Assembly: GCA_026225945.1 (NCBI GenBank)
Contig: JAMJFZ010003746.1
Location: forward strand, 3,232,501 to 3,296,500
Reading direction: 5' to 3'
Origin: Cricetomys ansorgei
Taxonomy: Eukaryota; Chordata; Mammalia; Rodentia; Nesomyidae
DNA length: 64,000 bases
The notes below the pieces were generated by a model. It did not search any database. It was given only the letters and a program-made list of their open reading frames with translations, and was not told the origin of the DNA. The translations under genes were made by a program, and so were the position numbers. Shown in pieces: positions 34,290 through 46,699 of this stretch (positions are counted from its first letter, which is position 1; each line of letters opens with the position of its first letter).

Positions 34290-34500
34290 ATTTTACTCTG
34301 TGTGTGAGGGAGAAAGAAATCATTGAACACGTATGTGTGTGCATCAGCCATGGTACAGAACATGGAGGTCATAAAGACAACTTTCAAGAGTCAGTTCTCT
34401 CCTTCCACACCACATGGTTTTTAAAATCAAACGCAGCAGCATCATGCTTGGCAGCAGGAAACTTTACTCACAAGAGCCATCTTATCAGATCACATATGAC
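34290..34500 (-). mobile_element. B3-type SINE
   Basis: catggaggtcataaagacaa, gagtcagttctctccttcca and catgcttggcagcaggaaac on plus are reverse B3 order. Confidence 0.75.
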
Positions 34501-34547
34501 CTTTTAAAGAAACTTTGTATGTGCATGCATACGTGTGATTACAGTGT

Positions 34548-34622
34548 CAGGGATCAAACAGGGCCTTGCTATACTAGTGCAAGTATTCTACCATCTAGCT
34601 ATGTCCTGGCTCAGGCTGCTTT
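34548..34622 (-). mobile_element. ID-like SINE
   Basis: gggatcaaacagggccttgc and ctaccatctagctatgtcct on plus. Confidence 0.65.
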
Positions 34623-35708
34623 TGTGTGTGTTTGGTTGATTGGTTTTCATATAAACACATGATAGTCTTTTCTCTTTAGTCTCAGTTTTGGTATTATTTT
34701 CTTAGTAAGCATTAAGTTTTATATTTCTTGGTAATATTCCAACTCTTAAAATTCATTCTTAACATGGATTCAACTATAATAAAACTATCAGGTACTTTAA
34801 TTTATGAATGTGATTTTCAAAATGCATCTAAAGTACCAGCAACAAGATTTCAAATATTTAATGGTAGCTGGAATGTTAAGAGTCTCAATAAAAAGATATA
34901 TGTAAATGCTGATGCTCTGAAGTCTACTTTTCTTCATTACCCTTCAAAATCCAAAATTACAGACATTTCTCAGTGAATGCCCTGCAAAAGAAAATATTAG
35001 AAGTAAAACTGAGAGAGTGTTGATTCACCTTTTTAATTTCACACTCACTTGGGAGGCAGAAAAATTGAGGCCAGCCTCAGTTACTGAGCCTAAAACAGTC
35101 AGAAATCTATCAGAAGTTATTATCAATTCACTGAGGGCAGAAGTAATGTAAATAAAAGCTAATAAATCTTAAACACACTTTATCACTTGTAACTGTGGCA
35201 TGGCAATTACTATTTTGGAGAAGGAAGAAATACAACTTGTGATGTTGTCTACTCCATGAACTCTACTCAGCAGCAATCTCTTCAGTGAAATACAAGGCAA
35301 CACCCCCTCTTTAGGCCACTAGAAAGCTAGCTTTATTTTATTAAAACTATTGCCTCCCCACACACACTGCAAAAAAAAAACAAAACTGCTACCACTATTT
35401 TAGAAGAGAAGAAAAGAGCTCAAAAAGCTCAAAAAAATGCTCAAAAAGAAACTGGAACAAATATCAGAAGAATCCATTTTCAAATCAGAAATAGGGAACT
35501 TGCTATCACCATTAAGCTAAATTCTTATGGAAGTTGTTAGCCAGTGTAATAAGATAAATAAATGAAAGCTATACAAGACGGAAGTGAAGAAACAAATCCC
35601 TAGTATACAGGGTAGATTGCATGATGCAAATGTGAGAAAATTATGGACAAAACACTCACATTGATAAGCATAAAAAACCAGACTCGTGCTCTGTAAGATC
35701 AACATGTA

Positions 35709-35815
35709 GGGGCTGGAGAAGATGGCTCGGTGGTTAAGAGCATGTACTGTCTGTGCACATGCCCACACACAAAAACACACGCTACACACATGAGTAAAAA
35801 TAAAAATAAATTTTA
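35709..35815 (+). mobile_element. B2 SINE with internal deletion
   Basis: ggggctggagaagatggctc and ggtggttaagagcatgtact, then directly into the CA-rich 3' end. Confidence 0.75.
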
Positions 35816-35924
35816 AAAAATCAACAGAGAAAAAATTTCACATTTCTCTACACAGATAGACAAATCCTTTAAAAATCTTTTTTAACAGTATCTTCTTTAA
35901 AAATTAACTTTAAAAGTAATGTCT

Positions 35925-37380
35925 CCTTAGTGCATTTTCATACCTACTTAGCTTGGGTGGTTTCGTCTGCCCTGCCACTCACCCTACTCCTCAATCCCCC
36001 CCATATATCCATGCACCCAGTATCCCTGACTTCCGCTGTTCATAGAAGATTTGTTCTACTTCGTCCCCTCGCAATCCTCCCTTACAGATTTTTTTTTCCA
36101 TCTCATGACCAGCACTTCCTAGTGTCCGGGCCTCTCCCACACTTACTCCCACGTACACGCTTCCATCTAACACAGTTAGAAGCTAGGCCCAACATATGAA
36201 GGAGAACACGTGGTATTTCTCTTTCTGAGCTTTGATTACTTAATACATATTTCCTAGTTTTGTCAATTTTCCTGCAAAATTTAATTTTTCTTTACAGATG
36301 AATAAAAAATTACTGTATTTATGTACCATATCTTCTTCATCCATTTATGGATGGACATCTAAGCAGAAAATCCATTTCTTTGTTACTATGAACAGAGCAC
36401 AACAAACCTGGATGAGCAAGTATTTCTGTGGTAGGGGTGTACAGTCTTTTGGGTGAACGCCCAAAAGTGGTAGAGTGAGGTCACATGATAGTTCTGCTTT
36501 TGGATTTTTGGGGACGCCTCCACAATTGCTTCTATCTGACCGGTCGGACACAGTTTTCACTTTCACCAGTAAATAAGGATTCCATTTTCCCTACATTGGT
36601 GTCAGTATTTGTTGTCATTTGTTTTCTTGATGACAGTCATTCTGAGTGCTGTGAGATGGAATCTCAAAGTAGTTATAATCTACATTTCCCTAAAGGCAAA
36701 AGATGGGCACTTTTAAAAGTAATTACTGCTCAGATGTACTTCTCCTTTTAAGAACTGTCTATTCAATTCATTTTACTGACTACTTACTGACTAGAAGTTG
36801 GGGATTGTACCTTTTTATAGATTCTTTATTATCCCTTGTTGCAGTATAGCTGGTAAACATTTCCTCCCATTTTGCGGGCTGTGTGTTCACTTTGTTGACT
36901 TGTTTTTCTTTGTTTTTACTGTGATGAAGCTTTATACCTTCATTTTATCAACTCTTGGGGCTATCTCCTTTGCTACTGGGGTTCTATATTCAGAAAATTC
37001 TTGCCTACGCCCATATCTAAAAGTGTTTTCCTCATTCCTTTAGCAGTTAACACCATCTCAGGTTTAAATTTTCTGTTTCTTTTATTTTTGAGACAGAATC
37101 TCACTATGTTGCTGCTGGGCTGTGCTGGAACTCTCTATATAGACCAAGCTAGCTTCAAACTCATTGAAATCCACCTGCCTCTATCTCCTGAGTGCTAGAA
37201 CTAAAGATGTGCACACCTCCATGCCCAGTCTATCACATGTTGTTAATCAAGGCCTCTTGATCCTATTTGAATTTATTTTTATACAGTGAGAAATGATGTA
37301 TCTAATTTCATTCTTCTGCATGTGAATAGGCCCTTTTGCCATTTAATACATTTATTAAATGGGCTGCCTTTAAAGGTGTA
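35925..37380 (-). mobile_element. Degenerate L1 3' end (ORF2 tail and 3' UTR), split by a B1
   Basis: The plus strand reads as reverse L1. First comes a C/T-rich 3' UTR-like part with gaaggagaacacgtggtatt. Then come ORF2-tail landmarks: caccatatct-like wording, tggatggacatctaagcaga, gtgctgtgagatggaatctc and cctcccattttgcgggctgt. After the inserted B1 it resumes with ttcattcttctgcatgtgaa. There are many stops and no functional ORF2. Confidence 0.8.
37078..37230 (-). mobile_element. B1 SINE inserted in the L1 fragment
   Basis: ttgagacagaatctcactat, gaccaagctagcttcaaact and cctgagtgctagaactaaag on plus. L1 sequence resumes on both sides. Confidence 0.8.
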
Positions 37381-37605
37381 ATTAAGAGAAAAGAGAAGGC
37401 TGGAAAAAAATAAAAACAATACTAGCCACAACCAAGAGCCATGCCTTCCTGCTATGGATAGATAGTACCAAAAAAAAAGCCCTCGTCCCTTACGTTGCTT
37501 CTTGTCAGATACTAGTAACAACAAAAGGTAATACAACTGTCTAAATTTCTTTGTAAATCATAATGACAGTATGATCACAGTGAAGTGTGATAAACATTCA
37601 TGCAA

Positions 37606-38203
37606 TGTGTTAGGGTTTCTATGGCTCTGATAAAACACCAAGGCCAAAAGCAACTTGGGAACAAAAGGATTTATTTTAGCTTGCAGTTCCACATCACAGT
37701 GCATCACTGAGGAAAGTCAGGGCAGGAACTCAAGGCAGAAAACCTGGAAGCAGGAACTGATACAGAGACCATGGAGGAGTGCTGCTTACTGGCCTGTTCC
37801 TCGTGGTTTGCTGTGCCTGCCTTTTTATAACACCCAGGACCACCAGAACAGGGATGGCACTGCCAACAGTGAGCTAGGCCCGCCCATATCAATTAAGAAA
37901 ATGCACCATGCTGGGGGGTGGTAGCAGTGCCACACTCCTTTAATCCCAACAACTCAGGAGGCAGAGGCAGGCAGAGATCTCTGAGTTCTTGGCCAGCCTG
38001 GCCTACAGAGTGAGTTCCAAGACAGCCAGGGCTACAACAGAGAAATCTTTTCTCGAAAAACCAAAAAAGAAAAAAAAAAGAAAGAAAATGCACCACAGGC
38101 TTGCCAAAGGCAATCTAGTGAGGACTTTTTCTCAATTGAGGTTCCCTCTTCCAAAATGACTCTAGCTTGTGTCAAGTTGACATAAAACTAGCCAGCACAC
38201 ATA
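37606..38203 (-). mobile_element. MaLR-like LTR interrupted by a B1
   Basis: Plus-strand landmarks are ttagggtttctatggctctg, aaaagcaacttgggaacaaa, ctcaattgaggttccctctt and gtgtcaagttgacataaaac, then agccagcacac. About 425 bases belong to the LTR and 170 to the nested B1. Related to the copy at 31328-31775 in the opposite orientation. Confidence 0.85.
37909..38081 (+). mobile_element. B1 SINE with 14-bp target duplication
   Basis: Body: ctcctttaatcccaacaact, caggaggcagaggcaggcag and gctacaacagagaaatcttt, then an A-rich tail. It is flanked by perfect copies of aagaaaatgcacca at 37895-37908 and 38082-38095. Confidence 0.95.
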
Positions 38204-38376
38204 TCTTATGAAATACTAAGTTATATTTGTAAGAAAGAAAAAAACAGTAGTAATTGTAGCTTTAAAAGAGAAAAGTACAAAATTTTCTGGAAAGTAAGGC
38301 ACTATCTCATAAACATCTAGAAACAATTTGTCAATTACTTCAATGACAAACATAAAACAAGATATTTCTTTGGAAA

Positions 38377-38715
38377 TGAGAAGTGGTCTCAGTAGGGAAG
38401 AGTACTTGCTGTGAAAGCGTGAGGACTGAGTTCAAATCCCTACCCATATAAAGCACCCAGCATAAACAGCAAGCAGCGACAGCAGAGCAAGGAAAAACAA
38501 ACTAGCAGTAGCACTGAGCATGGGAAAAAAACAACTAGCAGATCATGGAAGCTGACTGGCACAAACTAGCTCAATGGCAGTCCCTGTCGCAGGCCAATAT
38601 GGCAGAATAAAGGAAGACAGCCAGCATCCTTCTCTGGCCTCCACATGGGTGAGCATGGGAACATGCAATTATACACTAACACACATGCAACACACACGTG
38701 CATAAGATATGTCTA
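38377..38715 (+). mobile_element. B4/B3-like SINE with a rearranged middle
   Basis: gtacttgctgtgaaagcgtg and aggactgagttcaaatccct open it, and ttctctggcctccacatggg closes it. The middle is expanded with CAG/GCA-rich sequence (38470-38530). Confidence 0.6.
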
Positions 38716-38999
38716 AAACTCTTGTGCATGCTTTCATAAAAACATCCATATACTTCTTTAGCTAGATGAAAAAAAATGTAAATAATGAAGAAATTTTATC
38801 TTTAGCACTGGACAGAAAACAAAAACCTGCTTTAAAAATTAGGGTGTCAAAAACAGACATATCTGTTGGGATCTTTTTTCTTCTACTCAACAATAAGTAA
38901 TTGATAAAAATTACAAAGTATAAACTTGTAATTAATCTAATACTATGAAAAATTTCAATGTACACAGAACAAACCTTAAAACTGATAAGCATTTAAATA

Positions 39000-39075
39000 A
39001 CTAAAAGGAAGGGAAGAGAAGGAAAAGCGAAAGGGGGAAGATGGAAAGAAGGGGGAGGGAAGAGGAAAAGAGGAG
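39000..39075 (+). repeat. GA-rich low-complexity tract
   Basis: GGAA/GAGG mixture over about 75 bases. Confidence 0.9.
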
Positions 39076-39228
39076 GCCATCAAGATACATAAAAATAAGG
39101 TAATTCATTGCACAAAGTGGGTGTCTAGAGAGCCTAATTTTTCTCAAGGATTCAAAATTGAGGAGGGTGAATCAAAGGGGACCGGGGGCAAGGTGAGGAC
39201 CATGAAACACAGCCATGATGCATACACA

Positions 39229-39275
39229 GCACCACACACACACACACACACACAACACACACACACACTCACATG
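39229..39275 (+). repeat. (CA)n microsatellite
   Basis: About 45 bases of CA with short interruptions. Confidence 0.95.
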
Positions 39276-39304
39276 CACATACTTCCCCACTCCCTACAGT
39301 CCTA

Positions 39305-39378
39305 TATGTATGGAAACCCAGAGCCTTGTGCATGCTAGGCAAACATTTCCACCCACTGAGCTACACCCTAATCCAATT
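39305..39378 (-). mobile_element. ID-like SINE
   Basis: gagccttgtgcatgctaggc and ccactgagctacaccctaat on plus. Confidence 0.7.
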
Positions 39379-39629
39379 CCTTTTGTTTTATAAGCATGGT
39401 TGTGCCACCTTAAGGAAGCAAAAAACCGTATCTATAAACATGCTGCTTCTCCTTCTAAATACAACATCTGCTACCTGAAGATGACCTAATTGTGCTTATA
39501 AAACAAAGGAACTAGATACAACACATTCTTCTCCCAAGCACAGATCAATATCCTTCTCAATGTTCCTTGAAGGACACACCCTTCTAAAGACTTCAAAATC
39601 GATTCCTCAGTAATCAAGCTGGGATCTAG

Positions 39630-40083
39630 TCAAGATACCTTCATTACAATTATGTGAATATTCCATAAGCTAAACGTGTTTCCTGTAGCTAGTGTTAGCC
39701 AATAAGCAAGGCAGACACTGTCAGAAGCAAACTCCTGTATTAACACATCTTCAAACTGGACTTTTCTGTTGTTTTAAGCTAAAACTTTTCAGAGCAAGTT
39801 CAGAGTATTCTTATCTATCACTTTAATCTTTTAAACATGTGCTTCAGATCATGACCTTACACAGAACATGTTCAGGAATGTACTCCTTAACTGAACATAT
39901 TTAGAAATGGGCCAGCACCTATATGAATATTTATAGGCTAGATGAATAAAATCACATGCTTCCTTTTGTTGGAGGGCACTGCTCTGAAAATAACTCCCCA
40001 GTTCTCCTGGCCTGCTGCAGGTAATAAATCTTTCTCCACGTTTTTTATGTCTTGACTGTTCATTTTGGCTTTGCACTCACCAA
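39630..40083 (+). mobile_element. Probable solo LTR, family unknown
   Basis: CCAAT box region (gttagccaataagcaaggca near 39690), an A/T-rich TATA-like tatgaatatttatagg, AATAAA (gcaggtaataaatctttc near 40018) and a T-rich U5 ending ctttgcactcacca. The 5' boundary is approximate. Confidence 0.5.
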
Positions 40084-40785
40084 GATGTGAGCCTACTACA
40101 TTAAATTATACTAAGTACAGTAAGAAATTTTGGTGACCACTGAAACATACACTAAGATGGGGCATTTAAAAGCTATTAAGCAATAATTTTATGATTGTTT
40201 TTGTATGTAAAATCTTCCTTATTTAAAAATTGCTTTCCCATTCTACCTCAAGGACATAATCAAGTTCAAAGTCAACACAGTGCAGAACTTAGCCAATAAT
40301 CTGAAATCAATAAATAAAACCGCCATTAGGCAATAGAAATGCTCTCACGTGGACATAATAACAAAGAATCTGTAAAAATCATCTTACATTCTAACAAAGC
40401 ATTAGTGAAAGCTTATGTCTATCACTGAGAAACTGTTTGACATTTGGAGCAAGATTATAATAGGATCTTTGAAATCAAAATGTCAAACTGACACACCAGC
40501 TATGGCAATTACTTTAAAAACCAGTGACTACGATAAAAATACAACAAGAGGCAAACTCCAAAAGACACACAGTCCTCTTTGCTCTCAAATTTGTTTCTGT
40601 AGTAGCATTAGTTCATACATAACTACAGTAAAGAGAAGACTGTCGCTGAACCAGAATTCTGTGGATTCATAAGCAATTTTTCCAGGCAAAGAATCTGCAA
40701 AGGGTGGAGACTGAAGTACCACCTTCAGCAAGTAAAGGAAATGCTACTGGCTTGGCTGCTACATAAAAACAAGAACAATTATGCA

Positions 40786-40925
40786 AAGCATGGTGTTACA
40801 CCTGAAACCCCAGCACTGGAAAAGAGAGGCTGGAAGATCACTGCAAATTCAGGAGTAGCCTAGACTACGTATGGGTTCAGGCCACCCAGGGCTACGTAGG
40901 CAAATTCTGTCTCAAAAGAAAACAA
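40786..40925 (+). mobile_element. B1 SINE
   Basis: aaagcatggtgttacacctg, aaccccagcactggaaaaga and cacccagggctacgtaggca. Confidence 0.75.
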
Positions 40926-41174
40926 ACAAAAGAGAAAAAAAATACCAAGAATACTTTCATCTTTACCTTAAGAAAATTAAAACTTCACACTGCTTTCAGC
41001 ACTACCTTCCTTCCTCTTCAGGCACTTCAAGACACATATTCCTCTGCACTTTCTCAGTACAACAAACAGACATTTCTACTCAATTTTTGCTATGCATTTT
41101 CAGTATCTGCTGGAGCAGCCACAATGAACTGGGACTGTCCAACCAATCTCCTAAGGGTGTGGTGGGAGTACAGA

Positions 41175-41197
41175 GTGCGGTGCGGTGCGGTGCGGTG
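41175..41197 (+). repeat. (GTGCG)n pentanucleotide repeat
   Basis: Four perfect GTGCG units then GTG, with every CpG intact, immediately next to the tail of a B1. Confidence 0.95.
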
Positions 41198-41342
41198 TTG
41201 TTTTTCAAGACAAGGTTTCTCTGTTAACTCTGGGCTGCCCTGGAACTCACTCTGTAGACCAGACTGGTCTTTAACACAGAGATCCGCCTGTGTCTGCCTC
41301 TCAAGTGCTGGGATTAAAGGCATGTGGCACTATTGCCCTGCC
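41198..41342 (-). mobile_element. B1 SINE
   Basis: caagacaaggtttctctgtt, ctctgtagaccagactggtc and agtgctgggattaaaggcat on plus. Confidence 0.95.
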
Positions 41343-41964
41343 AAAAATTTCTGAATGTTGAAAAGTCAAAGCTGACAATATTTTTTTAATTTGTGTCTGG
41401 TTATAAATTTATATATACTGAGAGTATTCTCTCACCAATTTCTAACTTTCCAAAAGTGAAATTTTATAGAAACTGATAGTCATTTGGCAACTGCAAAAAC
41501 ACCCATATTATAATCTATTGACTTTTAAACTCACTTGTTATAAAATGTGTTGTAAAAACAATTTAGTAGTTGAATCACCTTTCTTCAGAAAAGCAAAATA
41601 AAATTGAAAATAGTTAAGTAATCTCCCATAAAGGGCAGTAAGTGTTAATAGAACATGTTAATGTAAAGATGTTTTGGTTTTTATTGCAGTTATAATTCAA
41701 AAAATGCTTAGTTTATAACCAATTAAAGCATACATCCAAAGACCTTCCTCTTCCAAGTTTAAAAAGAAACTATTTTAAAGAAATTCCCAATTAAATTATT
41801 TTATATAATGATTTTAAGTGTGATTACAGTGTCTTTCAAGTAAACAATACCATCTAGGAGCAGAGGCAGAGGGAGGAGGATCACTGCGAGTTCTAAGCAG
41901 AATTATATGGTAAGACTCTATCTCAGAAACAAACAATATTAAAATCCCAATACATTAGGGTTGC

Positions 41965-42055
41965 ACTTTCTGTTTTGTTCTGTTTTTTGGGGAAGGGTGT
42001 CAAGTATCCCAGGCTGGCCTCCGATTCACTATGTAGATGAAGTTGAACTTATGAT
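41965..42055 (-). mobile_element. B1 SINE, 5' truncated
   Basis: ccaggctggcctccgattca on plus. It ends where the next B2 begins. Confidence 0.65.
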
Positions 42056-42280
42056 CAGGGACTGGAAAGATGGCTCAGTGGTTAAAAACACACATTGCTC
42101 CTGCAGAGAACACAGGTCCAATTTCCAGTACCATATGATGGCCAACAACCATCCCTAACTACAGTTCCAGGGGATCTGATACCTTCTGCTGATTTCCACA
42201 GGCGCTAGGCATGCACATAGTATATACACATATGCAGGCAAAATACTCATACACGTAAAGCAAATATTAAAAAGCAACAT
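42056..42280 (+). mobile_element. B2 SINE
   Basis: gggactggaaagatggctca, agtggttaaaaacacacatt and agttccaggggatctgatac, ending in a TA/CA-rich tail. Confidence 0.9.
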
Positions 42281-42769
42281 TCATTATGAGTCCTGCTTTC
42301 CCAATGTAAGAGTGAAAACTCACAAATGCCTACACTCCTACACTGCCTTTGTACCTGTAACAGACAGGTAATCCAGACAACCAATTAAAAGCACAGAAGA
42401 CTGGTATAGACCTAGTTATGTCAGGTTAGCTAGTACATATGCTGGCAGATGAATCCAGCTATAGGAGACTTTAGCAGTTCTGAGCTCAAAAGGTACCATC
42501 ACTCCACCAAAAGGAGTATTTGCCCTAGTCAGGAAAGCAACAGTGTTGGAAATTTCTTGTTGGTATTACAGAAACTAGCCTGAAGCCAAATGCTCCAGCC
42601 CTACCAGCAATTCTTTGAGCCACTAAACATCTATTTCATAAAACTCCTTCCTATTACATATTATTCTGGATGGAAGAATAGATTTGTTCTACCGAGTTCC
42701 ATCAAATCCTAAGATATATACATAAATGTGTCAAGTATTACACAAAACAGATATTTCAATCCAAGCATT

Positions 42770-42940
42770 TCCTTTTTTTTTTTTTTTCTTTCTTTTTTGG
42801 TTTTTTTGAGATAGACTATCTCTGTGTAGCCCTGACTGTCCTGGAACTCAGTCTGTAGACCAGACTGGCCATTAACAGAGATCCACCTGCCTCTGCATCC
42901 TGTGCTGGGATTAAAGTCGTATGCTACCACTGCCCCGCCA
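42770..42940 (-). mobile_element. B1 SINE
   Basis: A poly-T tail, then gtgtagccctgactgtcctg and gtgctgggattaaagtcgta on plus. Confidence 0.92.
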
Positions 42941-43459
42941 AAAAAATTCTTAATGTTGAAAAGTGTACCATTTCTTAATGTTGAAAACGTCTATTAAAGT
43001 AATAATAATTACTTTAAAATACAATGCACAGCCAATCAATGCAAGTTTAGCACTGATATTATGTGATTTGTAAGGAATACAAGGAGTATCCCTTGTATGA
43101 ACAAAAGGCTCTGTAAGCACCCTGGCATGTTTACTATTCAAACAGTAAGTATTAGAGCTTACTCAATAGCTTTCAAATATTTACTTATTTCCAAGTGATT
43201 AATTCTGTATTTTTTCTTATGACATATAAATGTATAGACTTAGTCTTCATTATGTTTTACTTTATTAGATGACAAATTCCTATTCATTACATGGGAAAAA
43301 GTATTAACAAAAAACTTAAATTTTTAAGAAAACACTAAAAAAATCTTTCTGGATTTCTATATAGATACTAACTTTACAAGACAGACTACAATGAAAAGAT
43401 AGTAACAAGGAATCACATGTAATCCCAATTCTAAATGCTGCATGAATTTTAAGCTTATT

Positions 43460-43590
43460 TAATCCCCACATATTCCTCATGATACAGTATTACCTTCATT
43501 GTAAGGACCAGGAATCTCTCTGCATTCCTTGGGAAAGTAGTAGCACAGTCTCAGAGCTTACTGATTCCACAGTTTGTACTTTAAAACAAT
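43460..43590 (-). mobile_element. Possible MIR remnant
   Basis: atttaatccccacatattcc and taccttcattgtaaggacca are weakly like reverse MIR. Low certainty. Confidence 0.3.
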
Positions 43591-44484
43591 GCTATAACAA
43601 AGTTCTACTACTTCAAAGACACATATACACACATGCTACATGTTCCCTCTTGTGTATAATAAATGTCCTCCTATTTCAGTAATTTGTAAGAACCAATATT
43701 GTAGGAAACATGTATTTTCAGATATACTAATTTTATACACTTATATACAAAACATGAAATTGAAGGGAATCCTTAACATTAGATATTTCATTTATATAAA
43801 TAAGTTGTACCTACATGAAGAAACAACTTCCGCTTATACATTATTGACGTACCCAGGTCAAAATTAAATTTTCTAGAATTTGACTGCTCCAAAATCTCTT
43901 GTTTATAAACCACACAATATGCATACTCCATATTAACATGATTTTAAACTCTTTTAAGTGCATATCTGTTCCTCTCTTCCTGCTTTCCTGTTTTTAAATC
44001 CTTCAAAATATCAAGCATGCTAGCTGGCATTCATGGCAGGCACTCAGTATATACTTACTGACATACTGATTAGACAATGCTATGTTGAAATAGCAAGTCA
44101 TCTTGTAGGAATGAATGCAGTTAGATCTCTTCCTTCTCATTAGGAAACCATAAACATAAATCACAAAGCATTCCCAAGTCACACAGTGATATGAGAAAAA
44201 TAGCTAACACTCGTTATGTCTAACTGCTGAATTATGTACTCTCTAAGGTGAAGTAAATACATTTGCTAGCTAAATAGTCAAAGTGTGAATTATATAAAAA
44301 AAAAGACATCCAAATGAAACACAAAAATCATAGTAAAATACAAATAAGTATTAAAAGAAAAGCCTACAAAGAGCCATTTATAATAGCTTACCATACCCCA
44401 GCATTCAGAAAACTGAGGCAGGGAAACTACCAAACAGGCTAACCTGTAAAGAAGGGAGAGAAGGGTGTTTGAATGAAAACACCT

Positions 44485-44828
44485 TGTTTGAATGAAAATG
44501 GTCCCCATAGACTCCTTTGTTTGAATGCTTGGTCTTCCTCTGGTAGAACTGTTTGGGAAGGACTAGGAAGTGCCTTTATGACAAGTGTCAATGGGGTTTC
44601 AAAAGACTCAAGCCATTCCCAATGTCTGTCTGTATCCCTGTCCCTGTCCCCACCCCCAGCCCCAGTCTCCAACTTTCAGATCAAGATGTAAGCTCTCAGC
44701 TACTGCTCCAGCATATGCCTGCTTGCTTGCCATCATGTTCCCTGAAATGATAGTAATGGACTTTAATCCTGCCCTGTGAGCCCTAAATTAAGTTGTTTAG
44801 TTTATAAGTTGTCTTGGTCATGGTCCAA
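44485..44828 (+). mobile_element. MaLR-type LTR
   Basis: gtttgaatgaaaatggtccc, tagaactgtttgggaaggac, agatgtaagctctcagcta-like R region and gttgtcttggtcatggtcc at the 3' end. A CCCTGT/CCCCAG-rich stretch lies at 44625-44668. Confidence 0.8.
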
Positions 44829-45069
44829 GGCAGCCAGGGCTACAAAGAAATACCGACTCAAAAAAGAAATTAATTAAATTAAATTTAAGAAGAGGAGAGG
44901 TGGTAGCGACAGCAGTGAACAGTAACAGCAGCAATCACTCACTGGTCTAATTCAAAAGTTCGGCAAATCCTCATGAATTGAGAGTTGTGGCAGATCAAGT
45001 ATAAATTAAAGTTCAATACTACATATCACAGGTTCAATTATTTAAGTTCCTGTGATATTAAAATCCTTT

Positions 45070-45182
45070 GATGGCTGGGCATTGTAGTATATGCCTGTAT
45101 CCCAGCATTCAGAAGGTTTAGGCAAGAAGATTGTAAGCCCAAGGCTACCTTGAACCACACCAGATTATCTCAAAAATAAGCT
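45070..45182 (+). mobile_element. B1 SINE, diverged
   Basis: ggctgggcattgtagtatat and gtatcccagcattcagaagg. Confidence 0.65.
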
Positions 45183-45382
45183 CAAAAGAATCCCTGTTGT
45201 GGTTATATACTACAGTCAGTACAATTAGGTCTACTTATTCAGTGCCCTGAACAAACACAGTGTAGAACAACACACTATAAATTTCTGATTACATAAAATT
45301 CAGATTTTAAAAACCTATTTTGTGATAAATATATCACTAAAAATATTTACTATGGAACATCAACTAAAAAGTATACGCTAAA

Positions 45383-45550
45383 GGTCCCGCAAGAAGGCTC
45401 AGTGGGTAAGCATACCTGTTCCCAAGCTGGCAACCTGAGTTCAGTCCTCACGACCTTCGCAGTGGAAGGAGAGACAACTCCCACCAGTCATCCTCTGACA
45501 CCCACGTCCACACTCTAGCACATATGCATGCAAACACACACAAAACAGGT
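45383..45550 (+). mobile_element. B3-type SINE
   Basis: gcaagaaggctcagtgggta, gcaacctgagttcagtcctc and accagtcatcctctgacacc. Confidence 0.8.
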
Positions 45551-45575
45551 GTAATAGCATTTTTAAAGTATATTC

Positions 45576-45795
45576 TGGAGCTGGAGAGATGGTGGTGCAC
45601 TTAAAAACTTGTACTGCTCTTGCCTAGAACCAAATCAAGTTAGTTCCCAACACCCAAGTTGGGTGGCAGTCAATCACCTGTAACTCCAGCTCCAGGGGGG
45701 TCTGACACCTCTAGCCACTACAGGCAGCCATACTCTTCTGCACACACCCACACAGACACATACATGTACTAACAATTAAAAATAAAATAAAAATT
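45576..45795 (+). mobile_element. B2 SINE
   Basis: ggagctggagagatggtggt, cccaacacccaagttgggtg and ccagctccaggggggtctga, with an A-rich tail. Confidence 0.88.
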
Positions 45796-46326
45796 TAAAG
45801 TATATTTTAAAAAAGAAAAAAAATTCAGTTTTACTCAGTCTGGCTAAAAATTAATGTTTAATTTTATGAAGCTACAGTTTTCCTGCTAAATGAACACTTG
45901 GCACAAGAAGTCACACTTTGTATCCACTTCCTGATATAATGCCAGTAGCCAGAACATCCAATATGGATTTCCTCTGAAGCCAATGAGTGGGCAGAACACA
46001 ACTAGAGCCAAATGGGGATTTGTTCTCTGGAAGGGGAAAAAAAAAAAAACCAGCAGAGGAAGAAGGAAGGGAGAAGCCATCTGTTACAAGAACTGTAACG
46101 TGCCACCTCAATCTACGCAGAGTCAAGTTTTAGATTTTAATTGTAGCTGTCTGTTGCAGTGGCCAATAGTTTTCAAATTTATTCATATTAAATTATGAAT
46201 GGAATGGACAAGAGGAAGAAAAAACAACAATGTAATTCTATCTACTGAAAAGAGCAATAACCTAGAAACAAAGAAAAGGTGAGGAAGAGAAAGGAGGAAG
46301 GGGAGGGGGGAGGGAAAAATCAGGGA

Positions 46327-46435
46327 AAAACCATGCTGACTCAAGCCTGTAATGCCAACATCCAAATGCAGAAGCAAGAGGACTGCCATGAGTTTGGGAT
46401 CAACTTGGGCTAAAGCCTCAGAAATCAAAAAGAAA
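46327..46435 (+). mobile_element. B1 SINE, diverged
   Basis: gactcaagcctgtaatgcca and gagtttgggatcaacttggg. Confidence 0.5.
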
Positions 46436-46699
46436 AGAAGAAAATCAGAACCTGCCAACACTAATGAATTCAATTTCTTCTCATCAGTTTTACACAAACA
46501 TTGAATTTCAAGCCTATAAGCAGGTTTGAATAAATCACCTTCCCAAGTAGGAAGGTAAAAATGAACCCACAAATCAAAAATCCAACTTCACCATTATCTC
46601 AACAGCCCCATCTCCATCTATATCTGAACCCTTCCTTGGGTTTTCAACTTTAAAAAGGTAAAATATTGGGTAATAAAGTGATGAAATTAATTGTTCTTG

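Noticed and set aside
36345..37198. Several 65-88-codon open frames with hydrophobic character
   Set aside because: Fall in degenerate L1 and an inserted B1. Adjacent frames and stops show decay.
46183..46572. 129-codon minus-strand open frame
   Set aside because: Runs through a diverged B1 and GA-rich sequence. No family similarity recognised.
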